From: Spirochaetota bacterium
GTDB taxonomy: Bacteria > Spirochaetota > UBA4802 > UBA5368
Direction of reading: 5' to 3'
NCBI GenBank assembly: GCA_004297825.1
Contig: SCSX01000037.1
Coordinates: 1-64,000, forward strand
DNA length: 64,000 nt
A program made the translations under genes and the position numbers. The notes under the pieces were generated by a model. The model saw only the letters and a program-made list of their open reading frames with translations, did not search any database and had not been told where the DNA came from. This document shows positions 8,898-17,847 of the stretch, piece after piece (within the stretch, counting starts at the first letter, position 1; each line of letters begins with the position of its first letter).

Positions 8898-10294
8898 TGC
8901 CGGCCCTCCTCTAACCTGATAACGATGAGGAGCGAATCGAGCCCGGTTACGGACGACCGTTTTTTAAGCTCCCCCGCGAGCAGCGTTCGAAGCCTTGCGG
9001 CGGTCGCATCGGCGTGCCGCGCGATGAAGTCCGAGTAGAACGCGGCGTTGCCCTCGATGAGCTCGTAGAAGTGTCCGCAGGCGATTATGCACGCGTCCCC
9101 CGGATGAATCTTCAGGCTCTGCGAGGGGCCTTTGCCGGAGGGCCGCACCGGCTGCAACCTGCCGTCGCGCTTCCTGAACACGAGCGGCGGCGCATACCTG
9201 TCGTTGATGAAGTTGAACTCGCCCCCCTGGTGCACGCTGCCGTGGATAATGGCGAGCTCTTCGCGCTGGAGACCCCGTTCGCGGGCTGTCCGGTTGAGCC
9301 GCGACAGAACCCGCGCGGGGGGAAATCCCATCCGCGCGAAGCTCTGGACGACCGCCTGGACCCCGGGCATGATTATCGACGTGCCGGTGATGTTTCCCCT
9401 GATCCGGTAGGCCGATACGCGGACGTCGTCCTCGAGGAGCTCGTTCTGGAACACGTCGTAGTATTCCCTGATTATGAGCGAACCCGGCTCATGGAACACC
9501 GCGATCGAGACACGGCCCGCCGAAAGCGTGTCGTGCGGGAGAAATTTTTTCTGAACCCTGCCCGCGAGCTCATATTCCTTTTCAAGCTGCTTCTTCTTCA
9601 CCATCTCGTTGAAAAGGAAGGCGTTCACCGAGAGAATCGCGATCTTCGAGGCGAATATCTTGAGCAGCCGTATCTCGTTGTCCGAGAGCCAGCGCCTGCG
9701 CTCCCCCGTGATGATGAGTCCCAGGAACATCTCGTGATAGTATATCGGCACCACGATCTCTCCCCCGATGTTTTCGAGCTCCGTGATGATCGTGTTCTCG
9801 AAATGGATCGACGGGTTCAGCTTCCCCTTGATGATGATGTCATCGGGCCCGCCGATCACCTTGAAGAGAATATTGTCCGACATGATGCGCGCCTTGCGGA
9901 TGGTGCGCTTTCTCCGGTCGCGCTGGTAGAAGATGTTGAACTCGTCCTTGTCCTGGTAATAGAAGATGAGAAGCCCGGACTTGACCTTGATAAGGTTGAG
10001 TATCTGGTCGAAGGTCTCCCTGAGTACCTCGTCGTAGGATTCGAGCGAGAGTATCGAATCCACGGTCTGTATGTAAAGGTCGCTGTAGCGTATGGGGCTG
10101 ATAATAAGGTCTATGGAGGTGCGCAGGTAGTTCAGCAGCGGGAGCAGGGAAATAATAAGGACAAAGAAAAAAAGGATGAGGGCGCGTCCCTCCAGGCGCT
10201 CGTGAAAAAAGAAAATGGAGACGCCGATAAGACCTCCCGTGAACAGGAGGTTCAGTCCATAGGTGAGGGCGATATTTTTAAGCTTGTTCCTCAT
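8894..10294 (-). CDS. Membrane GAF protein with degenerate SpoIIE phosphatase domain
   Basis: A 466-aa protein with two N-terminal membrane helices (about 8-60), a GAF-type sensor domain (about 75-225) and a C-terminal region collinear with SpoIIE phosphatases. Where an active enzyme has SGDYYDF and GDVSGHG, this one has IREYYDVFQN and RIRGNITGTS. The metal-binding aspartates are therefore missing. It is probably a pseudophosphatase that binds a partner or regulates the active phosphatase encoded next to it. Start and stop overlap its neighbours (TAATG with tmk, ATGA with the SpoIIE gene). Confidence 0.75.
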   Translation of the reverse strand: MRNKLKNIALTYGLNLLFTGGLIGVSIFFFHERLEGRALILFFFVLIISLLPLLNYLRTSIDLIISPIRYSDLYIQTVDSILSLESYDEVLRETFDQILNLIKVKSGLLIFYYQDKDEFNIFYQRDRRKRTIRKARIMSDNILFKVIGGPDDIIIKGKLNPSIHFENTIITELENIGGEIVVPIYYHEMFLGLIITGERRRWLSDNEIRLLKIFASKIAILSVNAFLFNEMVKKKQLEKEYELAGRVQKKFLPHDTLSAGRVSIAVFHEPGSLIIREYYDVFQNELLEDDVRVSAYRIRGNITGTSIIMPGVQAVVQSFARMGFPPARVLSRLNRTARERGLQREELAIIHGSVHQGGEFNFINDRYAPPLVFRKRDGRLQPVRPSGKGPSQSLKIHPGDACIIACGHFYELIEGNAAFYSDFIARHADATAARLRTLLAGELKKRSSVTGLDSLLIVIRLEEGRQ

Positions 10295-10908
10295 TACGCT
10301 CCGAATGCGCGCTCCATGTCGTCCCGCACCGCCCTGAAGAGCGATTCCGGGTCCGCCGAGCCGTCCATCACGGAAAAGCGCTCGTCCGCCATCGCGAGGT
10401 AATGGGCGCGTACCCGCTGGAGGAATTCCTGCTTTTCGAAAAGGTCGTTCCCCGTGCCGGTGTCGCGCCCGCTGATCCGCTCGAGCGCGGCCTCGGGCGA
10501 CAGGTCTAGCAGGTACACCCGCTGGGGAATCGGGAAGCCCCGGCGCACATTCTCCTCGAGAATCGAGACGGGCGGGATTCCCCCTGCCCCCTGGTAGGCC
10601 GCGTTGGAGTAGAAATACCTGTCCATGAGCACCAGGCGGCGGTGCCGGATCGCGGGAAGTATGTTGTTCTCCACGTCATACTCGCGATCCATGAGGAAGA
10701 GCCGCACCTGCTCCGCGGCGTCGGGGAGTTCCGGCCCTTTGAGCATCTCCCGGATTTTTCGTCCCCAGATCCCATCGGTGGGCTCCCTGAGGAGCACAGA
10801 GGGCAGCTTGTTCGACAGGAAGTGGGCGTGAAGCCGCGCGCACAGCGTCGATTTTCCGCAGCCGTCTATGCCCTCGAACGCGATGAAAAGGGGAAGCCGG
10901 AGCGTCAT
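10294..10908 (-). CDS. tmk: Thymidylate kinase
   Basis: A 204-aa kinase phosphorylating dTMP to dTDP. The P-loop FEGIDGCGKST (11-21), the DR(Y/F) motif in LMDRYFYSNAAYQG (about 95-108) and the Arg-containing lid region are present. Length is typical. It overlaps pgi by 4 bases (ATGA) and the downstream pseudophosphatase by 1 base, inside a compact leftward operon. Confidence 0.95.
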   Translation of the reverse strand: MTLRLPLFIAFEGIDGCGKSTLCARLHAHFLSNKLPSVLLREPTDGIWGRKIREMLKGPELPDAAEQVRLFLMDREYDVENNILPAIRHRRLVLMDRYFYSNAAYQGAGGIPPVSILEENVRRGFPIPQRVYLLDLSPEAALERISGRDTGTGNDLFEKQEFLQRVRAHYLAMADERFSVMDGSADPESLFRAVRDDMERAFGA

Positions 10909-12302
10909 AGTACGAATGTCGCGCTCTTCTTGTAATCCTTCTCGAACGCGGTGCGGAATTTTTCGTACCCGGGCCTGTTGAGCAGCCCAAAGGTGAAATG
11001 CTTTCCCTGTTCCACCGCCGGCTGGTCGTAGGGATTGATATCGTACAGGTAGCCCGCGTACGCGGTCTGCATTTCCATGAACATTATGAATTCGCCCACG
11101 GTCTTCGCGTCGAGCGCGGAGAGGATGATCGACGCGCTGGGCCGGGATGCCATCTTGAGCGCGAGCTCCGTCGCCGATTCCTCGAACCGGTTGAGCTCCC
11201 GCAGGCTCTTGCGCGAGATGTAATCGAGCTCCGGGTTTCCCTTGTAGAAATCGGGGATCTTCACGTCGCGGCCGAACTTTTCCAGTTTGAGGAACGTGAT
11301 CACCTTGTCGTTGGGGCCCTCCAGGTAAAGCTGCGCCTGCGAGTGCTGGTCTATGGTCCCCAGCGCCGGGACGGGCGTGAGCCCGGATACCAACGGGGCC
11401 CCGCGCATGTTCCGGTTCTTCCCGAGCGATTCGGCCCAGAGCTGGCGGAACCAGTCGGAGAAGAGAAAAAGCTTCCGCGTGTATGGCATAATTACGCTGA
11501 TACGCTTTCCCTTGCGGGTATCGAACAGGTAGTGGAAGGCCGCGTTCAGGAGCGGGGCGTTCTGTGCGAGCGGTTTCCCGTAAAAGCGCTCCACCGTGGT
11601 ACGGGCGCCCTTGAGCAGTCCCATGATGTCGATGCCCATGAACGCCGCCGGGACGAGACCCACCGCGGAAAGGACGGAAAAGCGTCCCCCGACATTCGCG
11701 GGGACGGGGAAGGTCGCGAACCCCTCCGCGTCGCTTATTTTTCTGAGCACCCCCTTCTCCGGGTCCGTGATCGCGACAATGTGGTCGCGGTATTTCTTCC
11801 CGGCTTTCTTCTTCAATTGTTCCAGGAGGATCGAAAAGTTCGCGTTCGTTTCCGTAGTCCCGCCGGACTTCGAGATCACGAGGAAAAGCGTTTTCCTGAC
11901 ATCCAGCAGGTCCTTCATCGCCTCGATCTCGTACGGATCGACGTTGTCGAAAAAGAACATTCTACAAGAGCCCGCCCTCTTCTTTTTATCGAGCTCGTTC
12001 AGGTAAAGGTGTGAAAGGGAGGCGCGCAGTGCCTGCGCCCCGAGCGCGGACCCCCCGATCCCAATGACGGCGACAGAGTCGAACTTCGTCCCCGCGGCGG
12101 CGCGGAATTTTACGATCTCCCGCGCAGTTTTCAGGTCGAACGGCAGTCCCAGAAAGCCAAGCGCGCCTGCGTCTTTTTCCCTTTCCATGCGCGCGAGCGC
12201 CGCTACGGCACGCTCCTCCACGCCGGTAATATCGGCCCGGCCGATACCGTGCTCGGCGCCTATATGCTCGTCCATGAAATAGTTGTAATCGAACCTGATC
12301 AT
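10905..12302 (-). CDS. pgi: Glucose-6-phosphate isomerase
   Basis: A 465-aa glycolytic enzyme interconverting glucose 6-phosphate and fructose 6-phosphate. It shows the first SIS fold with IGIGGSALGAQALR (about 62-75), the phosphate-binding VISKSGGTTETN, and the C-terminal SIS fold with the TIDQHSQAQLYLEGP segment. Length fits the shorter bacterial/archaeal-type PGI. The gene begins one base after the CysZ-like gene stops and overlaps tmk downstream. Confidence 0.95.
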   Translation of the reverse strand: MIRFDYNYFMDEHIGAEHGIGRADITGVEERAVAALARMEREKDAGALGFLGLPFDLKTAREIVKFRAAAGTKFDSVAVIGIGGSALGAQALRASLSHLYLNELDKKKRAGSCRMFFFDNVDPYEIEAMKDLLDVRKTLFLVISKSGGTTETNANFSILLEQLKKKAGKKYRDHIVAITDPEKGVLRKISDAEGFATFPVPANVGGRFSVLSAVGLVPAAFMGIDIMGLLKGARTTVERFYGKPLAQNAPLLNAAFHYLFDTRKGKRISVIMPYTRKLFLFSDWFRQLWAESLGKNRNMRGAPLVSGLTPVPALGTIDQHSQAQLYLEGPNDKVITFLKLEKFGRDVKIPDFYKGNPELDYISRKSLRELNRFEESATELALKMASRPSASIILSALDAKTVGEFIMFMEMQTAYAGYLYDINPYDQPAVEQGKHFTFGLLNRPGYEKFRTAFEKDYKKSATFVL

Positions 12303-12303
12303 G

Positions 12304-13092
12304 TCAGGAAACCTCCGTAATGGTCTTGTTCTCGTACGGCATGATACGGCGCACGTACAATTCCGTTGCGCCCACCGTGCAAAGGCTCATGCCCAGGAAT
12401 CCCAGGACCGGCACGAAGGTGATGAGCGCGAATCCCAGCCCCACGCCCGCCGTCATGAACTTGAACCGCCACAGCACGTCCATCTTCCTCCGAAACTCGT
12501 AGCGATGACGCTCGAGCGCGAAATCGAAAAAATTGAATCCGAAAAAGAACATCGCGGCCGAAAAGCTCAGCAGCGAATACACCGCCGACCCGATCCCGGG
12601 AACGATGTTCAGCGCGAGGAACAGGATATTGAACATGACGATGATGAAAAGGAATTTCACAATGTTTTTCGTCATCCGCCAGATATCCCGCGCAAGAATG
12701 CGCAGGGAAAACGGCTCCTCCACGGCAGTGCCGGCGATTATATGTTCCACCCGCGCCGAAAGGGGATCGTTGAACGGCGCCGATACGATGTTTCCGGTAA
12801 TCGAATAAATGAAGAAACATGCGATGGTGAGCAGCAGGAAGAGCACGGGTCCCGCGATCCACCGCAGCACCGCCATGTACCAGGCCTCGCCCTGGAGCAG
12901 GGCGCTCGCCATCGGAAAAAGACTGCCGAACGCCCACCAGAAGATCGCGACAATGAGAAACAGGTTGAGTACGAATGGAATCGCAATGTACCTGAGAAGG
13001 CCCTTGTTTCGTGCGATGAACGATACGGCCCTGAACGGTGCGGACACTCCCTCTGCAAGTAGACCGAGCGCCGCAGGCATCTGCGCATCCAT
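12304..13092 (-). CDS. CysZ/EI24-like integral membrane protein
   Basis: A 262-aa protein with about six hydrophobic helices and the EI24/CysZ architecture: an early helix pair, the GNIVSAPFNDPLSARVE loop (about 105-121) and a late helix pair containing LNIVPGIGS. CysZ proteins move sulfate, but many EI24-family members have no known substrate, so transport function is inferred. The ATG at 13092 has AGGGG 8 bases upstream and is preferred over an in-frame ATG 29 codons earlier. First gene of the pgi-tmk-phosphatase operon. Confidence 0.7.
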   Translation of the reverse strand: MDAQMPAALGLLAEGVSAPFRAVSFIARNKGLLRYIAIPFVLNLFLIVAIFWWAFGSLFPMASALLQGEAWYMAVLRWIAGPVLFLLLTIACFFIYSITGNIVSAPFNDPLSARVEHIIAGTAVEEPFSLRILARDIWRMTKNIVKFLFIIVMFNILFLALNIVPGIGSAVYSLLSFSAAMFFFGFNFFDFALERHRYEFRRKMDVLWRFKFMTAGVGLGFALITFVPVLGFLGMSLCTVGATELYVRRIMPYENKTITEVS

Positions 13093-13198
13093 AACGGTTC
13101 CCCTTTTTCTGAAAATACCGAGAGTGCGGAAACCTGCGCATACGGAAATCGGCCCATGCACAGGTATGGTAGGTTTCACGTCACTTGAGTGCTGAAAA

Positions 13199-13226
13199 TT
13201 AATATACCAAATGGCCGGTTTGTCAA
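13199..13226 (-). promoter_or_regulatory. Candidate promoter of the CysZ-like/pgi/tmk operon
   Basis: On the minus strand a perfect TTGACA (13226-13221) is followed after 16 bases by TATTAA (13204-13199), about 105 bases upstream of the first gene. Inferred from consensus only. Confidence 0.5.
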
Positions 13227-13252
13227 ATAAAATATAAGCGCAGACCGGAGGC

Positions 13253-14221
13253 TTACCCGCGGGAGGCGGCCCTGCGCAGCCTGTTCATGATCGCGCGGCC
13301 CACCCCTTCCTCCGGGACCTCCTCGGCATAGATGACGTCCAGCCCCAGGCGATCAAGCTCGTGCAGGGAGGCGAACAGGCGCGCCGCCGCCTCGCGCAGA
13401 TCGCCGGTGGGAGAAAGCACCTCTATCCTTTCGAATCCCGGTGCATCGTGCGGGTCCATGAACGCGATGAGGCCGCAGCGCCCGGTCCGCGGACCAATTT
13501 CCTTAAAGCTTTTCACGACCCTGACCGGGGTGCGCGGCGAATAATGCTGGTTCATCTGTCCCGGCGCCTCGGGGACCGCCCTGGCGCCGCTCGCGTCAGC
13601 AAGCCTCGCCCCCGCGAGCATCTCGATTTCCTCGACGGTTACGCCCCCGGGCCGGAGCAGCGTATAACCATCGCCGCTGATTTTTACGATGGTCGACTCT
13701 ACCCCCACCGCGCACGGGCCCCCGTCAAGGATCAGGTCAACCCGCTCGCCAAGCTGTTCCTCGACATGCGAGGCGGTGGTGGGGCTAATATACCCGAACG
13801 GGTTCGCGCTGGGCGCCGCAAGGGGAACGCCGGTCTCCTCGATAAGCGCGCGCGCGACGGGATGCGCGGGCATACGCACGCCAACGCTCGGGAGCCCGGC
13901 GGTCACGATGTCGGGGACCAGGTCTTTTTTCGGGAGCACCAGCGTGAGCGGACCGGGCCAGAAGCGTTCGATAAGCCGGAGGGCAAGGGGCGTAACCCCC
14001 GACACGAGGGCGTCGAGCTCCTCGATACGGGCGATATGCACGATGAGGGGATCGAAGGAGGGCCTGTTTTTGGCCTCGAATATCCGCGCCACGGCCCTGC
14101 CGTCGTCCACGCGCGCGCCCAGTCCGTACACGGTCTCCGTGGGAAACGAAACGATGCCGCCGTCCCGCAGGATGCGCGCGGCGCGCAGGATAGCGTCCGC
14201 GTCCGCGGTCACCCTGGACAC
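13253..14221 (-). CDS. tsaC: L-threonylcarbamoyladenylate synthase (Sua5/TsaC)
   Basis: A 322-aa enzyme making threonylcarbamoyl-AMP for the t6A37 modification of ANN-decoding tRNAs. The YrdC/TsaC domain (about 8-205) shows GGIVSFPTETVYGLGA, KNRPSFDPLIVHI and the AAPSANPFGYISPT segment. The C-terminal Sua5 domain (about 215-320; NQHYSPRTPVRVV) marks it as the long Sua5 type. Start is GTG with AGGGG upstream, four bases after the glycosyltransferase stop. Confidence 0.92.
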   Translation of the reverse strand: MSRVTADADAILRAARILRDGGIVSFPTETVYGLGARVDDGRAVARIFEAKNRPSFDPLIVHIARIEELDALVSGVTPLALRLIERFWPGPLTLVLPKKDLVPDIVTAGLPSVGVRMPAHPVARALIEETGVPLAAPSANPFGYISPTTASHVEEQLGERVDLILDGGPCAVGVESTIVKISGDGYTLLRPGGVTVEEIEMLAGARLADASGARAVPEAPGQMNQHYSPRTPVRVVKSFKEIGPRTGRCGLIAFMDPHDAPGFERIEVLSPTGDLREAAARLFASLHELDRLGLDVIYAEEVPEEGVGRAIMNRLRRAASRG

Positions 14222-14225
14222 GGGC

Positions 14226-15422
14226 TCACCCCTTCCTGTTCTTGACCATGGAAGCGTACAGATCGAACAGCATGTCGAAATGATCGTCCATGGTTCCTAT
14301 CTTTTCCCTGCTCGCGGCGACACAGGCTTTTGAGAGCACCTTCCGGTCGCGTTCCAGGATTTTAAGCATGGCCGCGGCGCAGGCGGAATGGCTCCCGGTG
14401 GGATAAATCTCCGCGTAGTTGGGCCTCCCCAGGTCGGCCGCGCCACCACGGTCGGGGACGATCACCGGCGTCCCGGAACAGATCGCCTCGGCGACGACGA
14501 GCCCGTAGGTCTCGGCCGCAGAGCCATGCAGGAAGACATCGGCGCTCGCCATCACGTCGGCCATCTCTTCCCGGCTCCTCGTGTAGCCGGCGAAGTGCAC
14601 GCCCCTGAGCTTGGCAATGCGACGCAGCAGCCATTTCCGCTGGGGACCGTCCCCGTATATGACGAGCCCCATGGGGCGGGATTTGGACGCGATCTCGAAC
14701 GCTTTGAGCAGGGTGCCCAGCCTCTTCTCCGGGTGCAGGCGGCTTACGATGATGAAGAGCGCCGCGTCATCCGGCATCCCGCATTTATCGAGAATGGCTT
14801 TCCTCACCTTCACCGAGCGCCTCTTCGGGGAGAAGAGCGTTTTCTCGATCCCGAACGGCACCGATTGAGGATTTTTCAATCCGAAGCGTTCCAGCTTATC
14901 GGCGAGCCATTTTCCGCTCGTCACCGTCACGTCGAAATGGCCGCTGATGCGACGCAGGTAACCCCAGAACAACCCGAATAATCGGTCCACCCGGTCCATG
15001 CCCAGCGCGTTCCCGAAAAAGGTCTGCGGGTACACCGCGACCGGGTCCGAGTGATAGATGAAGGACTTCACGGCGTCGCCCTTCCATTTCGCCACGAACC
15101 AGCCTCCCATCCACGGCGACGAGCCCTCGACGACGTCCGGCTTCTCGCGGTCGAGTATCTCCCTCACCCTGTTCTTCCTCAGCATGACGAAGTACCGGGG
15201 ATCGAACGGCATGTGCGGTCCCTTCACCCAGACGATGCGTCCCCCCAGGAGCTCGCTCTCGCCGTTGTCCGGGCCCGGCGCGACGATCACGATCTCGTGC
15301 CCGGCTTTCGATCCGGCCTGAAGCTTCTGGCGCACGTAGGTGCGCACGCCGCCGCCCTCCTCCGCGTAGAACTCGGACACGTCGACTATTTTCAGCTTTT
15401 TTCTGGAAGGCGCTTTTTTCAT
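14226..15422 (-). CDS. GT-B glycosyltransferase, family 4 type
   Basis: A 398-aa cytosolic glycosyltransferase. The N-terminal Rossmann half has the glycine-rich EEGGGVRTYVRQKL segment. The C-terminal half carries FIIVSRLHPEKRLGTLLKAF (about 215-235), YGDGPQRKWL, and the EX7E-type nucleotide-sugar motif around AAETYGLVVAEAICSGTPVI (about 305-325). It would transfer a sugar from an activated donor to a lipid or polysaccharide; acceptor unknown. The ATG at 15422 has GGGGAG at good spacing and is preferred over the ATG six codons upstream. Confidence 0.85.
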   Translation of the reverse strand: MKKAPSRKKLKIVDVSEFYAEEGGGVRTYVRQKLQAGSKAGHEIVIVAPGPDNGESELLGGRIVWVKGPHMPFDPRYFVMLRKNRVREILDREKPDVVEGSSPWMGGWFVAKWKGDAVKSFIYHSDPVAVYPQTFFGNALGMDRVDRLFGLFWGYLRRISGHFDVTVTSGKWLADKLERFGLKNPQSVPFGIEKTLFSPKRRSVKVRKAILDKCGMPDDAALFIIVSRLHPEKRLGTLLKAFEIASKSRPMGLVIYGDGPQRKWLLRRIAKLRGVHFAGYTRSREEMADVMASADVFLHGSAAETYGLVVAEAICSGTPVIVPDRGGAADLGRPNYAEIYPTGSHSACAAAMLKILERDRKVLSKACVAASREKIGTMDDHFDMLFDLYASMVKNRKG

Positions 15423-15634
15423 TGTGTGCTCCCCGGGCATCTCATGTGAAGCGAACCATGTGCATGAATTCGATCAATCGTGCCCTCAGCCTTAAAGTAC
15501 AGCGGCCAATTGTCAATAAATAACTTGGAGCCAAGAAGCGGCAGGGATCGGGGACCGATACGCACACGCCCTTCGATGGATTCCATTGCTCGACGGTGCG
15601 GACGTATCGGCGCGGAACTATGCCCGGTAAAAAT

Positions 15635-15669
15635 AATAGCGCCCCCGGGTTTCCCGCGGAGGCGCTTTT
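15635..15669 (-). terminator. Rho-independent terminator of the outer-membrane protein gene
   Basis: On the minus strand AGCGCC...GGCGCT forms a GC-rich stem with an AAA-containing loop, followed by ATTATTTTT. It lies just downstream of the stop at 15688. Confidence 0.75.
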
Positions 15670-15687
15670 GTCAGGAGTAAGCCCTAT

Positions 15688-16536
15688 CTAATAAAGCTTC
15701 ATCTGGTATGAGAGCACCAGGAAGAGGTAGTGGTCTTTCTCCGTCAACCTGCGCTCGTTGGGAACCCCATACACCGTCTGAAACATGTACAGAGGGGTGA
15801 TCGCCATCCCGGGAGCCAGGGTATAGCTGAATCCTGTATAGAAGCGATTCTGGTTAAGGCCTTTACGCTCGAATCCGGGGCTCATTCTTTGGGATGTAAT
15901 ATCCTTGGTGTCTTTATCCTCGATGACGCCTACGAATATCTCGTCGCCCACCAGGAGACGAAGGGTGGGATTCACCGAATACTGTACCCTGAAGTACTCA
16001 CGAACGAGGAGGCAATGACCATTCGCCAGCTTGCTGTCGCTCTTTCCGGCGAATGCGGCAGTGTCGTCGTTTTCATAAAACGATGAATAAAGCTTGTTAT
16101 GTAGAATGATCCTGTTCCAGAAGGTCCAGTTCCCCATCTTGTAATCGATCGTGGGTACTATTTCTATATTATGCGTATAGAAATACTGGTCTTTGCCCTC
16201 ATGAACTCGGGTGGGAAATCCCTGGTAATAATACCATACCGGCAGCTTGAAGGTGAAATCGCCAAACTTTTGTACGTACATGGGACCGGCAAAAAGCTCC
16301 CATAAGAAGGTCTGCTTGGGAAATGTATTTGTGGCGGACGCCTCATTGTGATTATCCCTGCTGTACTCATAGCTGTGGCTTCCCAGCACATCGAAGCCCC
16401 AGTTTTCGGAAATCATCGCCGTATAATTCAGATAAAGCCACGAGCGGTACGCCTCCGCCGTGTGGATAGTTTTCGCGGAAACCGTACCCGCGAACGCAAG
16501 AACCACGAATAAAATTACGAGTAACCTTTTTATCAT
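15688..16536 (-). CDS. Predicted outer-membrane beta-barrel protein
   Basis: A 282-aa exported protein of unknown function. It has a signal peptide (1-21, cleavage after VSA). Repeated amphipathic strands rich in Tyr, Trp and Phe follow, and the C-terminus (SYQMKLY) ends in an aromatic residue as in barrel proteins. The overall pattern resembles the DUF2490-like porin group. The ATG has AGGGG upstream. Base composition is lower in GC than its neighbours. Confidence 0.65.
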   Translation of the reverse strand: MIKRLLVILFVVLAFAGTVSAKTIHTAEAYRSWLYLNYTAMISENWGFDVLGSHSYEYSRDNHNEASATNTFPKQTFLWELFAGPMYVQKFGDFTFKLPVWYYYQGFPTRVHEGKDQYFYTHNIEIVPTIDYKMGNWTFWNRIILHNKLYSSFYENDDTAAFAGKSDSKLANGHCLLVREYFRVQYSVNPTLRLLVGDEIFVGVIEDKDTKDITSQRMSPGFERKGLNQNRFYTGFSYTLAPGMAITPLYMFQTVYGVPNERRLTEKDHYLFLVLSYQMKLY

Positions 16537-16903
16537 TGAGCACCCCTCATACTATGAATAGTGCGGCGTCTCTCGCAACCCGGACCCTCACACACGGGGT
16601 CGCCCGTGTGTATTTTCCGTGGATACCTTTGACGCCGAATCTTTTTAAAAAATTAACGCGCAGTCTATAAGGCTAATCTCGTATGTCAACATAAATTCCG
16701 TTGCATCGGGGGAGAGAAACGATGAACCATGTTCATTATCCGTCATACGGACTTCCAACCCGCCCATGACTTTTAAACCGCTACGGGATCGCGGAACTTT
16801 TTTCATATAGCATTATGCTGAATAATCGTGTTTACGCCGAAAATTTTTGTTTCCTCCACGCTGCTCTTGATGAATAGTATGCTGGATATCCGACAGGGGA
16901 ACA
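16537..16903. other. Divergent intergenic region with a stable hairpin
   Basis: No gene is seen. It separates the leftward outer-membrane gene from the rightward membrane-protein gene and should hold both promoters. A 9-bp hairpin (ACACACGGG / CCCGTGTGT, loop GTCG, 16590-16611) lies about 54 bases upstream of the leftward gene and is followed by ATTTT on the plus strand. It may be a leader structure or a terminator facing right. Confidence 0.45.
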
Positions 16904-17755
16904 ATGTCCATGTTCATACGCGCGCTGTCCCGGGCTTACGACACCATACAGGCGTTCTGGGAGAAAAACCGGACGGTGAAGGTGCTCGGCGCCCTCCTGG
17001 TCACAACCTATCTTTTTTCGCTCATGCTCATCACCCTCAACATGTGCGGCTTTCTTCCGGAATACCTGTCCGAAAACATACCCATGGGCCATTTCCACGC
17101 CGTAACGATGACCTTCACCCTCCTGCTCGTCATCGAGGTGATACAGCTCATCCTGGGCATCGCGCGTTCGGTATCCTCATCTATGGGCATGCAGTTGGAA
17201 ATACTGTCCCTCATCATGCTCCGCAAATCGTTCGTGGAATTCTCCGGCCTGCACGAGCCGCTTCAGTGGTCCGAGGTTTCACAGGCGGTATTCCCGGTGC
17301 TTTCCGGCGCCGGCGGGGCGCTTTTCATTTTCGCTGGTCTGATACTCTATTACCGCTGTATCCGCCACCAGCCCATCACGGGCAATTCCGCGGACCAGGA
17401 ACACTTCATCGAATCGAAGAAAATACTTTCGCTGCTCCTGCTTGTCGTCTTTTTCACCATTATCGCCTTGTACTGGTACGGCATGGCGGCGCGCGGGGAA
17501 TCGTTCGACATATTCAGCGTATTCTATACGGTGCTCATCTTCAGCGACATACTCATTGTGCTCCTGGCAAGCAGGTTCAGCTACACCTATCCCATCGTGT
17601 TTCGCAACACGGGGTTCGCACTCGCCACGGTCCTGATAAGGATAGCGCTGACCGCACCCCACTATTACAATGCCGCCCTGGGCGCCGGGGTGATCATCTT
17701 CGTACTCGCGATAATGGCCGGCTACAACCGTCTCACACTTCACCACGCGGAATGA
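16904..17755 (+). CDS. Polytopic membrane protein of unknown function
   Basis: A 283-aa protein with about seven hydrophobic segments (near 25-47, 65-90, 128-150, 175-197, 208-230, 238-256 and 258-275). No catalytic or transport motif is recognised. AGGGG lies 4 bases before the ATG. It is followed by a pair of paralogous exported proteins in the same direction, with no evident functional link. Confidence 0.55.
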   Translation: MSMFIRALSRAYDTIQAFWEKNRTVKVLGALLVTTYLFSLMLITLNMCGFLPEYLSENIPMGHFHAVTMTFTLLLVIEVIQLILGIARSVSSSMGMQLEILSLIMLRKSFVEFSGLHEPLQWSEVSQAVFPVLSGAGGALFIFAGLILYYRCIRHQPITGNSADQEHFIESKKILSLLLLVVFFTIIALYWYGMAARGESFDIFSVFYTVLIFSDILIVLLASRFSYTYPIVFRNTGFALATVLIRIALTAPHYYNAALGAGVIIFVLAIMAGYNRLTLHHAE

Positions 17756-17847
17756 AAAAGGTCTGCGGCCGCCTTCCATGATCCGCCAATCACCGGGAGC
17801 TTTTGCTGTTGACAGCGGACATTAATTCTGCCCAATTCTCATATCAT

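Noticed and set aside
17809-17814. TTGACA near 17809 as a promoter for the first exported-protein gene
   Set aside because: No acceptable -10 lies at 15-19 bases; the match is likely chance.
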